From positions 68,762,525 through 68,826,524 of the forward strand of contig CM070500.1 in the NCBI GenBank assembly GCA_036346375.1: DNA of 64,000 bases. Reading direction: 5' to 3'. The notes under the pieces were generated by a model, which was given only the letters and a program-made list of their open reading frames with translations, ran no database searches and was not told the origin of the DNA. Below are positions 46,901 through 59,436 of the stretch, in pieces. The stretch is from Guadua angustifolia (Eukaryota > Streptophyta > Magnoliopsida > Poales > Poaceae). The position numbers and the translations under genes were made by a program. Position 1 is the first letter of the stretch. Every line of letters begins with the position of its first letter.

Positions 46901-48452
46901 AGAAAATAAGGCATTAAACTCTTACCTTCCTAAATTATGCTACGAACAGAGCAATCAATATACTTAGTAGTAATGAAAAGTGCATCACAATTAGATCTTA
47001 CAAAGTAGAGTATATTGCAGTGGAAATAAATAAAAGTCTTGTAGTGTACCCTTCCAATCCTCAGGCAACTGAGAAGGCATAAACCCTAGAAAAACTCGGT
47101 AACATAATTCCTGCAACCTGCGTCAAAGTATATGTCGTCTGGAGTTTCACTATCTTCACCTAAACCAACCAATAAGTAAGGGTGAGTGCTTTCATTCTCA
47201 GTAAGACTTAAGGTATATTTGCAAAATATAGTAATGCAACCTATGTCAAAGGAGGCTTCTATGATTAATTTGTATAAAGCAAAATTTAACAAGTAAACCA
47301 AATAGTAATTTGTAAAGCAAAATTTGTAAAAGCAAATTTGACATGTATATAAATAAATGAGAGTAGTATAGCATAGAATAACTCATAGTTCTCCATGACT
47401 GTGAGAATCACACCATTTCCTGCCAACACATGGCATAAATCCAGTTGTTGCCAATACATGGCACAACAGCTGATACCAATATTTGCCAACACATGGTATA
47501 GTTTTAAATCATTTACAGGGTATGCTTTCCAAAACATTCTTTTTTGAAAATAATAAAACATCTAACTATGTGATTACTTTACCAAGTTCCCTTGACCACA
47601 AGCACAACTTTTCAAAGAGATTTAAACTTTGCAGAGGTGTACAACTTTACCCACAAGTCATGACCTATTCTTTTTGCCACTATTTTCACGCTTCTTTAGT
47701 GTGTGGCCAGAATGTTTATTATGAAAGCCTTTACATTAACTAGGTTAACTTTGCATCAGCTCGATGATAACAAACCCATTTTATAATGGCAAAAGATATT
47801 TGTACACCCATCGTACTTTCAATAGGTTATTCCTAATGAGTCCTCACCTCCCCGGCCATGCTCTAAACAGGCAAAAAATATTTGTATAATGTTGTGCTCC
47901 CAACAGTTGCTCCTTTTGAGTCCCCACTCCCCCATCATAGCAAGGCGTACACCGTTACATTAGTATGTAAAACTCCCTATGAGCATTCAGTCTCAGAAAA
48001 CCCGTGCTACTCCAGCCTTCCAATGTGCAAAGTTAAACTAAATAACTTAATTGGTTTAAGGCTGTCCCATATTAGCACTTGTGGTTGTACGAATATCACT
48101 TGGATTATTCAACACTACGTTCAGTCCTTAATCTGACCCGGGTGATAACTCCTCATACACTACATGCAAGTCACATGCAAATCCAGCTATTACCAATAAT
48201 TGCTCACATCAAAACATAGTTTTATTTATTTTTATTTAAAACACCAGCAACCTTCAATGTCATATCCAACCTTTTTAAGTTCTCAAGAAACTGTTTAATC
48301 TTATTATTTCAATTTCCAATACTAAAGCATGGCTAAGCATGATTAATATGTAATCATATATACCCATATCGATATTATGTATTGTTTAACCATATTCTAG
48401 GGTATCAAAGTTCACATGTGAATATTTATTAAGAAAGTTCCATGATATAACT
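46900..48452. repeat. 3.9-kb module, copy 2 left part
   Basis: Carries GGGTGAGTGCTTTC (47181), TTGCAGAGGTGTACAACTTTACCCACAAG-type sequence (47627) and the following CAAGGCGTACACC block shared with 39290. It is split at 48452 by element C. Confidence 0.55.
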
Positions 48453-49112
48453 TGTCGGGGACTGAGAAACCTCTGACAAAGTCAATGCACAGTCAACAGG
48501 GTCCCCAGCTCGGGACAATGCAGCAAGGGGCCTCGACCACGACCTAAGCGACGCTGATTCCCGCACGACCTCAAGCTTGGGCAGTGGGGGGTCCCGTCCC
48601 CGCACGACCTCGACCTTGGCTCGGGGGCATGTGTTTACTCGACGGTTACCAAGACCGAAGATCCCGGAGTTAAGGCGGACGTGGGCGTCAGATCCGAGGT
48701 GGTTGCAGCACGTCTTCATTGCACGCGCGCCATGCACTACCCTGAGAATCTCTCTTGGCCATTTCTTGTAACGGCTGGGAAGGGTATAAAATCCCCTGAA
48801 GCAGAACGGCAAAGGGACAAGACGACATCAGCACACTAGTAATAGACCAGTAGACACAACCAGAACGCTCAAGCCCGAGCTGTATTCCACTCTCTGAACT
48901 CACGACTAGTGAATTCCTCCGCCTCAGGAGAAGACTGGAGTAGGGCTATTACCCTCGTGGGGGCTCGAACCAGTATAATCCGCTGTCTCTAGCTCATTGA
49001 CGCCTCGCCCCGACCTACGTCTGATCCATCGTTGAGCGCAGCTCTTTCTGGGTCCCCCAATCACACTAACCCTATTTTCACATTTGCGGTCAGGCGATCC
49101 CGATCGTCGACA
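48453..49112 (+). repeat. Element C 5' LTR
   Basis: TGTCGGGGACTGAG to GATCGTCGACA, with a TATA box (TATAAAA, 48785-48791). It is followed by GCTGGCGCCCACCGTGGG, whose TGGCGCC start is a usual primer-site start; the tRNA is not identified. Confidence 0.92.
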
Positions 49113-49172
49113 GCTGGCGCCCACCGTGGGGCCCGAAAGCTTCGCTCACCAAGAGAATCAAGACTTTCGAGG

Positions 49173-50772
49173 TATGGCATCTGACGCAGCAGCACATTCC
49201 GCGGGCTCGGGTTCGAACGCCGTCCCCGAGCATGGAAGCTCCACGTCCCTGTTCTCACCCTCTCCGCCGCTACGCAATCGGCTCGTTCTCATGGCCGCTA
49301 GCCATGGCACGAGCGTAGAGGAGGGGAGCGCAGCCCGAAGACCCCTGAAGACGCTCGCCGGATGGCACAAGTCGCCATCAATCAGGCCGTGACTGCCCTC
49401 CGGTGGGAGGAGCGCGAGAAAGTCGAAATGTCATCAGGTCGTTCCAAGCTCCCTCAATCGAGCGAGCGCCTCCGTGCGATCGCCCGAGTCATGACCGACC
49501 CCTCCCGTCCGAGGTCGGGTCTCTTTGGCCGAGCTCTCACAGACGAGCTTGATAAGGCTGCTACCGAGGCTATGCCATCGCAGCACCAGGGCCGTCCTTC
49601 TGGGTCCTGGTCCCTGAGGAGCGATGGCAGCTCCTCGTGCAGGCGCCAGCGTCCCCACTGGTCTCCCGCGCGCTGGCAATCCCGAGGTCTGTCCCATACA
49701 CCGCCTCGCCGTCGCTCCCCGAGTACGACTCCGGATGGTGTGCGGAGACGGCCGGTCTTCGGCGGCTCTCGCTCCAGCAGCGGCACGTCGGGCCTTTCTC
49801 CTGATGTTCCCTCGAGGCGTCGTCGGGTCCACGAGCACCTGCAGTACCTCCCGGGTGATGCTCGGGTCCCACCACCGCGGCCGTCGAGGTCATAGGGTGG
49901 AGCGCCAGGGCGATCGGGAGTTCGACTCCAGCAGCAGCGAGCATCTCCCCAGGCGCGCCCTTGTCCCGGCTTACGGCTGCGCGGCGTACTCCGACGACCT
50001 TCGGCGGGTGCGCTGGCCGGCTCGTTTCAAGCCCGCCCTGATCGAGCGGTTCGACGGAACGAAGAACCCCGACGAGTTTCTGTCGATCTACACCACCGCT
50101 ATCTTGGCCGCGGGGGGAGATGAGTACGTGATGGCTAATTACCTCCCTACCGTCTTGGACGGTGCTACCCGCACCTGGCTCTTCAACCAGAAGCCAGGTA
50201 CCTTTCGCTCATGGCGCCAAATTCAGAGCGCCCTCCGTTCAAACTTCCAGAGCTATTACGAGCGGCCCGGCAGGGAGAAGGACCTGGACCGAGTGATTCA
50301 GGGAAAGAACGAACCTCTCCGTGACTTCGTGAGGCGGTTCATCCGCACCAGGAACCTGATCCCAAGTGTCTCCGACGAGGCTGTGATCAAGGCATTCAAG
50401 TTCGCCGTCCGCGACCGGCGCCTTACCGAAGACCTGGAGATTATGACAAGGCTCACCGTCGGCAAGCTGTTTCACATGGTGGAGCGCTACGCGGACGCGG
50501 ACGACACGGTCCGCTGGAAGCACGACTACGACCAAGGTAAGCTCGGTGTTAACTCGGGCGAGGCCGGCCCCTCCAACGCCAGGGGAGTTGACCCGGGCTC
50601 GGCTACCAAGAAGTGGAAGAGGGACCACAAGCGTGGCGAGGGCCGACCGCGGGTGACCGTTTCGGCAGACAGCCACTGTGAGGTCATGGAGGTGCGGGAC
50701 TCGGCCCAGGAGAGGACCCATCGCCAGCGAAATCGACCACGGCCCCAGCAGGCGCAGCGCCGACCTCGGTAG
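49173..50772 (+). pseudogene. gag: Element C gag (frameshifted)
   Basis: A start ATG is at 49173 (MASDAAAHSAGSG). The first frame stops at 49392, a second frame runs 49362-49640, and the main capsid frame continues to 50772. The capsid part shows FDGTKNPDEFLSIYTTAI, TRTWLFNQKPGTFRSW and a DFVRRFIRTRNLIP helix, typical of Retrotrans_gag. The tail is basic (KKWKRDHKRGEGRP). At least two frame changes and the stop at 50772 prevent a normal Gag. Confidence 0.85.
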
Positions 50773-50939
50773 GAGGATCGCCGGTCTTAGTCGCGGCGAG
50801 CCGACGATCGCCGCAAAGGCCACGAGGGTGCCCCTGGTTCAACGAAGGTAAGTCACTGTTCCACAAGACTCAGGGCACGACACCGGGGCTACTGGCCTGG
50901 CAGAGCAAGCTGGAGGCCTTCTACGATGGGCATGGAGAG

Positions 50940-51806
50940 ATGCCCACGCTCCCGAAAGAGGGAGACCAGCTCGAAAGGGTAAACACCGGAGAGGGCCAAG
51001 CCGACCTCGACCTGGATTTCCAGCAGGGCGATCGCCGGATCAACGTCATCTTCGGCGGCTCATTGGCGTATCAGTCCCGGCGCGAGATCAAGGATGCCGC
51101 ACGCGTGGTCTACCAGGCCACCGTCGGGAAGCCCGCGGACCAGCCCTGCAAATGGGCCGGGGTAACGATCACCTTCACGCCGGAGGATGCCCCCTAAGGT
51201 ATGTCTAAGGATCTTAAGACTGCCTTGGTTGTGACCCCAACCATTAGTAACACCTTGGTCGGGCGGGTCATGGTTGATGGGGGCAGCTCCCTCAACCTAC
51301 TGCTGGCTAGCGCACTCGACCGGATGCAAATTCCTCGGTCGAAGGTCAAGAACATCACGATTCCGTTCTTCGAAATCGTTCTCGGAAGCTCAACCACCCC
51401 TCGAGGACAGGTGGTCCTGCCCGTCACCTTCGGTGCCTCGGACAACTTCCGCACCGAGCTGGTCACCTTTGAGGTGGTCGAGGGTGATCTCCCCTACAAC
51501 GCCATCCTCGGGCGTCCGGCTCTGGTCAAGTTCATGGCTGCCAACCAATACGGCCATCGCTGCATGAAGCTCCCAGGGCCTGGCGGCATCATCACTGTGC
51601 GGGGCGACCTCAAGGCGGTACACGGCTGCGAGACCCAGGCCTTGGCCCTCGCCGGTATGTTGCTTCAGCAGGGCCCTGACGCGACTGCGAAGGTCGCCCG
51701 CCAGAAGACGTTCATCCAGCCCGGCGGGGCAAGGAAGGCTGTGCCGCTCGTGGAGGGGGATTCATCCAAGTGCGTCCACGTCTCGGCCGAGCTGAGTTCC
51801 AAATAG
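50940..51806 (+). pseudogene. Element C aspartic protease
   Basis: Two frames (50940-51197 and 51201-51806) are separated by a stop at 51195-51197. The active site is VDGGSSLNLL near 51272-51300, and the LPYNAILGRP motif is near 51491-51520. Gag-like upstream text (VIFGGSLAYQS, near 51045) is the usual linker of Tat-type elements. The protease core itself reads through, but the frame ends at 51806 just before RT. Confidence 0.85.
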
Positions 51807-52620
51807 GAACTCGAGCTCGTCACCTTCCTCTGCGCCAACAAAGACATATTCGCTTGGGAACCGGCAGACATGCCGGGTGTCCCGAGGGAGGTGGTCGAGC
51901 ACAAGCTACAAGTGCGGCCCGGCTGCCGGCCCGTGCGCTAGAAACCGCGGCGTTTCTCTCCCGAGAAGGTCACCATAATCATGGAGAATCTCGACAAGCT
52001 GTTGAAAACCGGCTTCATTCATGAGATCGATTACTCCGAATGGCTGGCTATTCCCGTCATCGTGCAGAAGAAAGGCAGGAAGTGGAGGATGTGCGTAGAT
52101 CACACGGGGCTGAAATTGGCATGTCCCAAGGATAACTTCCCTCTCCCGCACATCGACCAGATCGTCGACTCCACGGCGAATGCCAAGCTGCTAAGCTTCC
52201 TGGACGCTTATTCTGGGTACCACCAGATCAAGCTGGCGGTTGACAACGAAAGTAAGACGTCGTTCATCACGCTGTTCAGGACCTACTACTACACGACCAT
52301 GTCGTTTGGTCTCCGCAACACCGGCGCGTGACCAAGACGTTCGAGCCTCAGATCGGCCGCAACCTTGAGGTCTACGTGGACAACATCATCGTCAAGAGTT
52401 CCGCCGAGGCCGACCACGTTCAAGACCTTGGGGAGACCTTCGCCAACCTGAACAAGCACAAGATCAAGCTCAATCTGGAGAAATGCGTGTTTGGCGCTGC
52501 TTCTGGGAAGGTGCTCGGCTACATGATCGGGGGCTCGGGGGTCGGCCCGAACCCAGAGAAGATCGAGGCGATAGAAAGGATGCCCCCCCGAGTTCGGTAA
52601 AGTAGGTACAGTGCCTTACC
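51807..52620 (+). pseudogene. pol: Element C reverse transcriptase with mutated catalytic motif
   Basis: RT reads from about 51807 to 52600 with a TAG at 51940-51942, a frameshift with stop at 52329-52331, and a further break at 52600. Motifs: CVDHTGLKLACPKDNFPLP, TMSFGLRNTGA and VLGYMI. The catalytic YxDD is YVDN (52373-52384): the second aspartate codon is AAC. Even without the frame breaks this enzyme would be inactive. Confidence 0.88.
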
Positions 52621-53690
52621 GGCCGCATGGCCGCCCTCAGCCGGTTCATCTCGAGGCTCGGCAAGCGTGGGTTACCATTCTTTAAGGCTCTGCGCAAGCA
52701 AGGGGGCTTCGAGTGGACGCCCGAGGTGCAACGGTCATTTGACGTGTTGAAGGTATACCTGTCAACCCCACCCTTACTTACGACCTCGCAGCCCGGTGAG
52801 AAGTTATTGCTCTACCTCGCAGCCACCGTCCAAGCCGTCGTTGGCATCACCGTGGCGAGCGAGACGACGGCAAGACCCGATCTACTACGTCGGCGGTTCT
52901 CCATGGGCGAAGGCGCTACCCCTGTCCGAAGTTGTTGTACGCTCTCCTCATGGCTTCGCGCAAGCTCCAGCATTACTTCCAGGCTCACCCCGTGGTCGTC
53001 CCGAGCAACTTCCCGCTCGGGGAGATCTTAAGGAATCCAGAGGCTGGAGGCCGCATCGCCAAGTGGGCCATAGAGCTGGCCGTCTTTGACCTCCAGTTCG
53101 TGGCACGCACGGCAATCAAGTCGCAGGTGCTGGCCGACTTCGTGGTCGAGCAGACCTCGCAGCCGGCTCCCGAACTCGAGGTCGAGGAGGAGAGGCCCTG
53201 GGTCATGTAGTTCGACGGCTCAAGATCCTTCAAACGCTCGGGGGCTGGGATCCTCATTCTCACCCCGCAGGGCGATAGGCTGAGGTATGTGGTTCGTTTC
53301 GGATTCTCAGCGATAAATAATGCAGCGGAGTACGAAGCTCTTCTGGCGGGGCTCCGGGCTTGCAAGGCGCTGGGTGTTCACCGGTTGGTCGTCAAGGGCG
53401 ATTCACAGCTCGTCATCAACCAGTTCAACAAGGGCTACCAGTGCTCAGAGGATTCCATGGCCAAGTACCTCGCCGAGGCGCGCAAGATTGAGAGGTGGTT
53501 CCAGAACCTGGAGATCACGCATGTGGCGCGGAAGGACAACTCCGACGCGGACTTTCTCTCCAAGCTCGGGTTGTCCGACGATGCAGTCCCTCCAGATGTG
53601 ATCCTGGAGACCCTGGCATCACCCTCAATCTCTGACCAAGGGGCCTCGGTCGCCTTCATCGAAGGTATTCCCTCATGGGCCGAGCTAATC
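52621..53690 (+). pseudogene. Element C RNase H
   Basis: The connection region (ALSRFISRLGKRGLPFFKAL near 52630) is followed by frame changes near 52870-52930. The RNase H motif FDGS at 53211-53222 is immediately preceded by TAG (53208-53210). Downstream NNAAEYEALLAGL (Glu) and VKGDSQLVINQ (Asp) are intact to about 53570. Confidence 0.85.
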
Positions 53691-54909
53691 CACAATTTCC
53701 TGACAAGAGGGGAGCTCCCGACTAACCCCGCGGAGAGGAGCAGGGTCAGGCACCGGGCGAGCTCGTACAGGCTCATAGACGGCAAGCTCTTTCGTCGGAA
53801 TGTTTCAGGCATCCTGACGAAGTGCGTTACCACAGAGGAGGGTAAGTACCTGTTAAACGACATTCATTCAGGTCTCTGTGGGGCACATTCTTCTTTCAAG
53901 ACCATGGTCGGGAAAGCTTTCCGCGTGGGGTTCTACTGGCCAACAGCACTCCAGGATGCTCGCGACATCGTCTGCACTTGTCGAGCCTGCTAGTTCCATG
54001 CCCGGAAGGCGCATCATCCTACCTATGCACTCCAGACCATCCCACTAGCTTGGCCTTTCTCGAGGGGCTGGACGTCCTTGGTCCCTTCCCGCAGGCGACC
54101 GGGGGGAAGAAGTTTTTGTTCGTCGCCATCGATACCTTCACCAAATGGATCGAAGCCGAACCCGTCTCGACCATCACGGCTCGCGCGGTGGTCAAGTTCT
54201 TCCGCTTGTTCGTGGTCACCAGGTGTGGGGTTCCATGCAGAATCATCACTGACAATGGAACACAATTTACCAGTGAGCTGTTCCAGGAGTACTGCGAAGA
54301 CATCAGCACCAAAGTATGCTATGCTTCGGTGGCCCACCCACAGAGCAATGGAGCAGTGGAGCATGCCAATGGACAAATCGTTCAAGGTGTCAAAAAGCGA
54401 GTATCGGATGAGCTCGAACGACACGGTCAGACCTGGGTGGATGAACTTCCCACCGTCTTATGGTCTATTCGTACCATAGTCAGCCGAGCAACAGGGTCCA
54501 CACCCTTCCGGCTCATGTTCGGTACCGAAGCCGTCCTGCCTCTAGAGGTCACGCTGGGCTCTGCTAGGGTCAGCTTGGTCGACTAGATCGACTTCGAGCT
54601 AGAACGGTCCCTTGACCTTACCCTAGCAGAAGAAGTAAGGTGCCGTGCACTTCTACGATCGGCGCACTACCTGCAAGCTCTTCGTAGACATGCGTCTCGA
54701 TCGGTACGACCTAGGGAGCTCCTTGTTGGGGATTTAGCCCTGAGACGGATTCAGGCTCCGTCCAACACCAACAAGTTATCCCCGCGGTGGGAGGGCCCCT
54801 ATAGAGTTGTTTCAACAGATCGCACGGGGGCTTACCGGCTAGCGTTGCCTAATGGCAGAGAGCTCTCTAGCTCATGGAACATTGATCAGCTTCGAAAATT
54901 CTATGTGTA
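53691..54909 (+). pseudogene. Element C integrase
   Basis: Zinc-binding part (GLCGAHSSFKTM ... CTCRAC), then TAG at 53991-53993 and a frame change. The DDE core appears as LDVLGPF (Asp near 54071), ITDNGTQF (Asp near 54250) and GAVEHAN (Glu near 54356). A TAG follows at 54584-54586, but the C-terminal segment continues in frame to TAA at 54907-54909, with SPRWEGPYRVV and LRKFYV. Confidence 0.85.
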
Positions 54910-55542
54910 ACCCCTTTACCTCAGATTTCAATAAAGCTATTGTTGTTTATTTGTTATGTTTGGTCTTCACGCCCTTTTTCTACGATATGTGTTGACTCGA
55001 ATTCGGGGCTTCTTTGAGTCCGACCTGCGAGTGAGCGCGCTTGCTCTTGCCCCTGGTGCCGGAAGCTTAAACATTCACCCCCAGTGGTCGAGCTGCTTAT
55101 AAGCCGAATCTCTTCGCATCAACGCTCCCTCTACGCCGGGGTTCGAATTAAGCTCGTGCCCGGGTCCAACGAGCAAGACGCAAATCATTGTCAGGACTCG
55201 AGCGGCTTGGCCTGGAAACAATCCTAATACTCCAGAGCCTAAGTTTTTCCTCGTGCGCCTATGTTATGCTCCCTGTGGGTTTTTCTCGGTCTCGCAGGAC
55301 ATGGTTTCTACAGGTTTCTAACTTGCGACCAAGGCCGGCGTCGCTCGACCTTGAGCCCAACGGGGGCTAGACGAAATATACCATGACCAGAAAAGGCTAA
55401 GTGCACGATTAGGGAAAAAATCTTTTGATCGAGAAATGATAAAGCAAACCAAGACATTAAACTATTCTTTCCAAAATAATGTCATTTCATTGAACCTTTT
55501 TTGTCTTACAAAAGGTCTTGCTTACAGGAAATCTAACCCTAT
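54910..55542. other. Element C spacer between pol and antisense gene
   Basis: Contains AATAAAG (54930) shortly after pol, then CTCG-rich non-coding sequence; no frame supported. Confidence 0.5.
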
Positions 55543-56076
55543 TTACAAATCGGCCATCTCACGCGTGAGCTTCTCCTGCTCGAGCTCGGCGACCTTGGCT
55601 CTCAAGGTCGAGAGCTCGCCCTGAAGTCGGAGGGCTTCGGCAGAGGCTTCGGTGGCGCGGCATCATTCTTCTCGAAGTTGGGACAAGGCGCCCTTTGCCA
55701 TCCTGCTCGCCCGACCCAGCTTCTCCTCGAGCTCTTGAACCTTAGCCTCGAGCTCAGGGGAGGCCCTCGACGCGGTGGCTGCTTGGTCCGCAGCGGCCTT
55801 GCTTAGTTCTTCGGCCTTGGCTCGCTCGGCCTCGAGCGCCTTGGCCGACCTCGCGCGCTCCTCCTCGACGGCCTTGTACGCGTGGTCATGCTCCGAGGCA
55901 ATGGCCCGCTCCAGCTCGGACTTGTGGGAAGCCTCAAGCGTCTTCATCACCTTGCGGAGGCCGGCGATCTCGTCGGAGTCGTTTGCCGCCTTTTGCGCGG
56001 CCTCCTCCCGCTCGGCTTGCAAGTCCTCCATGAGCCTGGAGCGCGCCGTCTCCCGGGCCTCCACCACATCGAGCAA
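55543..56076 (-). pseudogene. Element C antisense gene, coiled-coil C-terminus
   Basis: Long charged helix (ARETARSRLMEDLQAEREE, EEERARSAKALEAERAKAEE, KVQELEEKLGRASRMAK). It is interrupted by one in-frame TGA near 55661 and continues to TAA at 55545-55543. By position and composition it is the equivalent of the coiled-coil part of element A's antisense gene, although the sequences look unrelated. Function unknown. Confidence 0.6.
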
Positions 56077-57703
56077 GACCCTCAGCGTGTCGGCATGCGT
56101 CTGAAGGACTTGCAGCCCTTGGGTGACTGAGTCGATGGCCTGCGGGGCTCAAAGGGTCAACACGGTACTCGCCAGAAGAAAGAGAGAGAAGAAGGAAAAA
56201 GGGAAAGTCCGAGCCAAGGTCCGAAAAAACTCAAGTACCTAGTTAAGACGGCCCTCGAAGATTGCACGGGAGTACTCAGCGGGTCTGCTGCCCGACGTTC
56301 CTGGGGCGGTGTCGCCCACTGCTGCCGCTGGGTCATCGGGGGTGAGGCCTTCATGTGCTCCGTCGTGGGCGGCCGCGCCTCCAGCTTCCTCTTCGAGGGG
56401 GCTCGACCCGCCTCCAAGCTCGGTCCCAGTGGTGGCTTCGGCCTTGTCCCCCGCAGCTGGAGGGTCTTTAGCCCCCTCCCCTGTGGTGGTCCTTGTCTGG
56501 TCCACGGCTCGGTCCTCCGTGCTTGCCGCGACCGAAACGTATTCAGAATCGGCAGCTCGGGGAGTCCCGACCGCCACCGTCGGGGCGGTCTCGGTGGTCA
56601 TGGCTGGGGCGTCCCCGGCGCCATCTCCTTTGGCGGCCTCAGACGGGTCAGCACCGTCCTCAGCATCCGCGGAGCCGGCGGCATCATCTTCAATGGCCAC
56701 GGGATCGACGTCGTCCTCGACCAGGTCATCGAGTCCCTAGTCGAACTCCCCAACTGTGGCCCAACTCTGGGGGCCTGGGGGGGTGCGCCCCCGGTTCGAG
56801 GGCTGGCGGGGCGCCAGCATGTAGGAGGACTCCTCCTCTTCATCGGACTCAGATTCGCCCTGGACAACAGTCATCGTTAGGATGGACAGGCATTGAGCTC
56901 GAGCGCTCAAGGTCTGCGATAAAGAAAGACTACTAAGCTAGAGAGGTAGAGAGGAAACTAGGCAAAGCCAAGGGCCGGTGGTGTACTTGGGCCTGCAGTC
57001 TCCGCTTCGCAGGGGGCTGGCGGGGCTCTTGGCGACCTAGGGGTGAAGAGGTGTCCCTTCCTCGGGAGCCTTGAGCTTGCGACCTTGGGGCCCGCGGTGG
57101 ATCCGGGTCTTTGGTTGAAGTCCTGGCGGCGGCTGCAGCGCTCTGCTACTGCGGGATGAAAGGCGCGTCAGGAGGCAGAAAGAGCACGAGCAAAAAGTGC
57201 TCGGGGGCTCGACCAAGGATACTCACCATCGTGTGATCGCCCTACTCGACGTGTTGCTTCTTCGGGCTTTTGCCGCTCGCTCCGTCCGGGGCTGGCCTCT
57301 TACCCGTCTTCTTGCCCTTGCCTGCCCCAGGCAGCGGCAACATCTTTCTCGCCGTTTCAAGCAATTCGAGCTTGTCCTGCAGGTGCAACAAAGAATCAAG
57401 GAAGACTCTAGGTGTAGGCCGACTAAGAAGCTCGGTTCAAGGCCACTTACCTCGGCTTTCCAGCGTAGCACATTCCTCGGAACACAGGTTCGTCGTGGGT
57501 GTAGTCGTTCGTTGCCTTCTCGAACATCTCGCTCATTCGGGCGGCGATCCAAGATTCCTTCGGCGCTACTGGAAAAATCAACTCATCAAAGGAACCCAAA
57601 GATCTAAGCTGGCGCAAGCTTCAGGCCGGGACGGCTTACCGGATGTCCCCTCACAGGTGAGCTCGTCGCGTCCTTTGATCTCGAAGAACGGGTGCAACCT
57701 CTT
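56077..57703 (-). pseudogene. Element C antisense gene, variable middle part
   Basis: GC-rich frames (for example 56700-56239: Ala/Gly/Glu/Thr-rich, low complexity) separated by likely introns or decay. No domain recognised. Included as the link between the two recognisable parts. Confidence 0.35.
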
Positions 57704-58352
57704 TCACAGAGGGAACACCTGGCTCCTCAGAAAGTCGTTGGCGATGGCCTGCCCGGTGAGACCCCGTGAGGCGCAGATGTGAATGGCGGCGATGGCCTCT
57801 TGATCGTCCTCCAGGTCGCCCGCCTCCGGGGTCTGCTTCTTCCCGTTGATGGGGGCTCCGTCGAACGCCAGCGCGCCGTCTTCACCCCGCTTTAGGTAGA
57901 ACCATCGCTCGGTCCATGGGCCGAGGGAGTCACAAGGGCGCATTTGGGGAAAAGACCAAGGGATCCCCGTCAGCAGCACGAAGTAGAGGCATCCGACCAC
58001 GGGGTCCTTCCTGGTGCGGAAGAGGGAGAAGAAACGGAAGAAAAGCAAGGGGTGGGAAGAATTCCAAGGAACCCCTCGCACAGGTGAGAAAAGACAGAAA
58101 GAAGGAGGATGGAGTTGGGTACCAAATTGATAAGCTCGATCTCGCATTGTGCGAGAACGGCTGCAAGGAAGTCGCTCTCCGGCGTCCGCAGGCCGAAGAG
58201 CATGTAGTGCTTCGTGCTGACGAGCTCGTCGTCTCGTGGTTGCAGCTCGGTCTCTCTGTCCGGCAGCCGCCACGTCGCTGGGTCCAACAGCCCCAAGCCC
58301 TCCAGCTCTCTCATCCTCGCCGCCGTCGAGAACTCTTCCCGAGTTTGGCCAT
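57704..58352 (-). pseudogene. Element C antisense gene, N-terminal PF04195-like domain
   Basis: Starts MAKLGKSSRRRRG at 58352. After a frameshift it reads ELQPRDDELVSTKHYMLFGL, FLAAVLAQCEIELINLVPNS, LLSVFSHLCEGFLGI, then with another frame change GCLYFVLLTGIPWSFPQM and WTERWFYLK. This matches the pattern of the 'putative gypsy type transposon' family (PF04195) found as an extra ORF in grass gypsy elements. Two frame breaks make it a pseudogene here. Confidence 0.65.
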
Positions 58353-58780
58353 GGCGGTTGAGGGAAAGTTTGGTCGGAGGAAGAAGAAGGGCTCGAGCAA
58401 GGAGTTGGGAGGAGAAGGCTGCGATGAAGTCGAGATTTCTTCAAAGTTGCGATAATCTCGAGTTTTATAAGCCCGGTGCGCTACAGACCGGAGGATAGGG
58501 CACCTCAAAAGGCGCACCGGTCAGGTGATTCGATAGGTGCAGTTAAGGGCTGCGCGGCGAAATCGAGGCGTTGCGAATGGTTCCACTGCTCGATCATGTC
58601 CGTACCAAAGTTCTGAAGATCAAGGGCCGCCAGGTGTAACGTCGCCAAGGCCTGGCGGTAGGTCTCCGCCCGAACTCGACTTCAGGCTCGAAAGTTCCAA
58701 AAAACAGTCCCATCTGTCTATATGGGGAGGCTTGAGGTCGACCCAGGTTCTTGCCACGACCTTGAGTTTCGGGGGCTAGT

Positions 58781-59436
58781 TGTCGGGGACTGAGAAACCT
58801 TTGACAAAGTCAATGCACAGTCAACAGGGTCCCCAGCTCGGGACGATGCAGCAAGGGGCCTCGACCACGACCTAAGCAACGCTGATTCCCGCACGACCTC
58901 GAGCTTGGGTAGTGGGGGGTCCCGTCCCCGCACGACCTCGACCTTGGCTCGGGGGCGTGCGTTTACTCGGCGGTTACCAAGACCGAAGATCCCGGAGTTA
59001 AGGCGGACGTGGGCGTTAGATCCGGGGTGGTTGCAGCACGTCTTCATTGCACGCCATGCACTACCCCGGGAATCTCTCTTAGTCGTTTCTTGTAACGGTT
59101 GGGAGGGGTATAAAATCCCCTAAAGCAGAACGGCAGAGGGACAAGACGACATCAGCGCACTAGCAATAGACCAGTAGACACAACCAGAATGCTCAAGCCC
59201 GAGCTGTATTCCACTCTCTGAACTCACAACTAGTGAATTCCTTCGCCTCAAGAGAAGACTAGAGTAGGGCTATTACCCTCGTGGGGGCTCGAACTAATAT
59301 AATCCGCTGTCTCTAGCTCATTGACGCCTCGCCCCAACCTACGTCTGATCCATCGTTGAGCGCAACTCTTTCTGGGTCCCCCATTCACACTAACCCCATT
59401 TTCACATTTGCGGTCAAGCGATCCCGATCGTCGACA
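58781..59436 (+). repeat. Element C 3' LTR
   Basis: Follows the purine-rich TTTCGGGGGCTAGT. TATAAAA at 59109-59115. Ends GTCGACA before TAACT. Confidence 0.92.

Larger units (their letters stand above)
48453..59436 (+). mobile_element. Element C: complete Ty3/gypsy LTR retrotransposon, coding-dead
   Basis: 10984 bp, bounded by LTRs of 660 and 656 bp (TGTCGGGG...GTCGACA) and a perfect 5-bp target duplication TAACT (48448-48452 and 59437-59441). Gag, protease, RT, RNase H and integrase lie on the + strand; an antisense gene lies at 55543-58352. Stops, frameshifts and an RT active-site change disable it. The LTRs differ at well over a dozen positions, so it is older than element B. A PF04195-like antisense ORF is common in grass Tat-lineage (RIRE2-like) gypsy elements. 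Confidence 0.93.

Noticed and set aside
48429..48812. 127-residue minus ORF repeated at 58718-59047
   Set aside because: Both copies are LTR sequence of element C read backwards.
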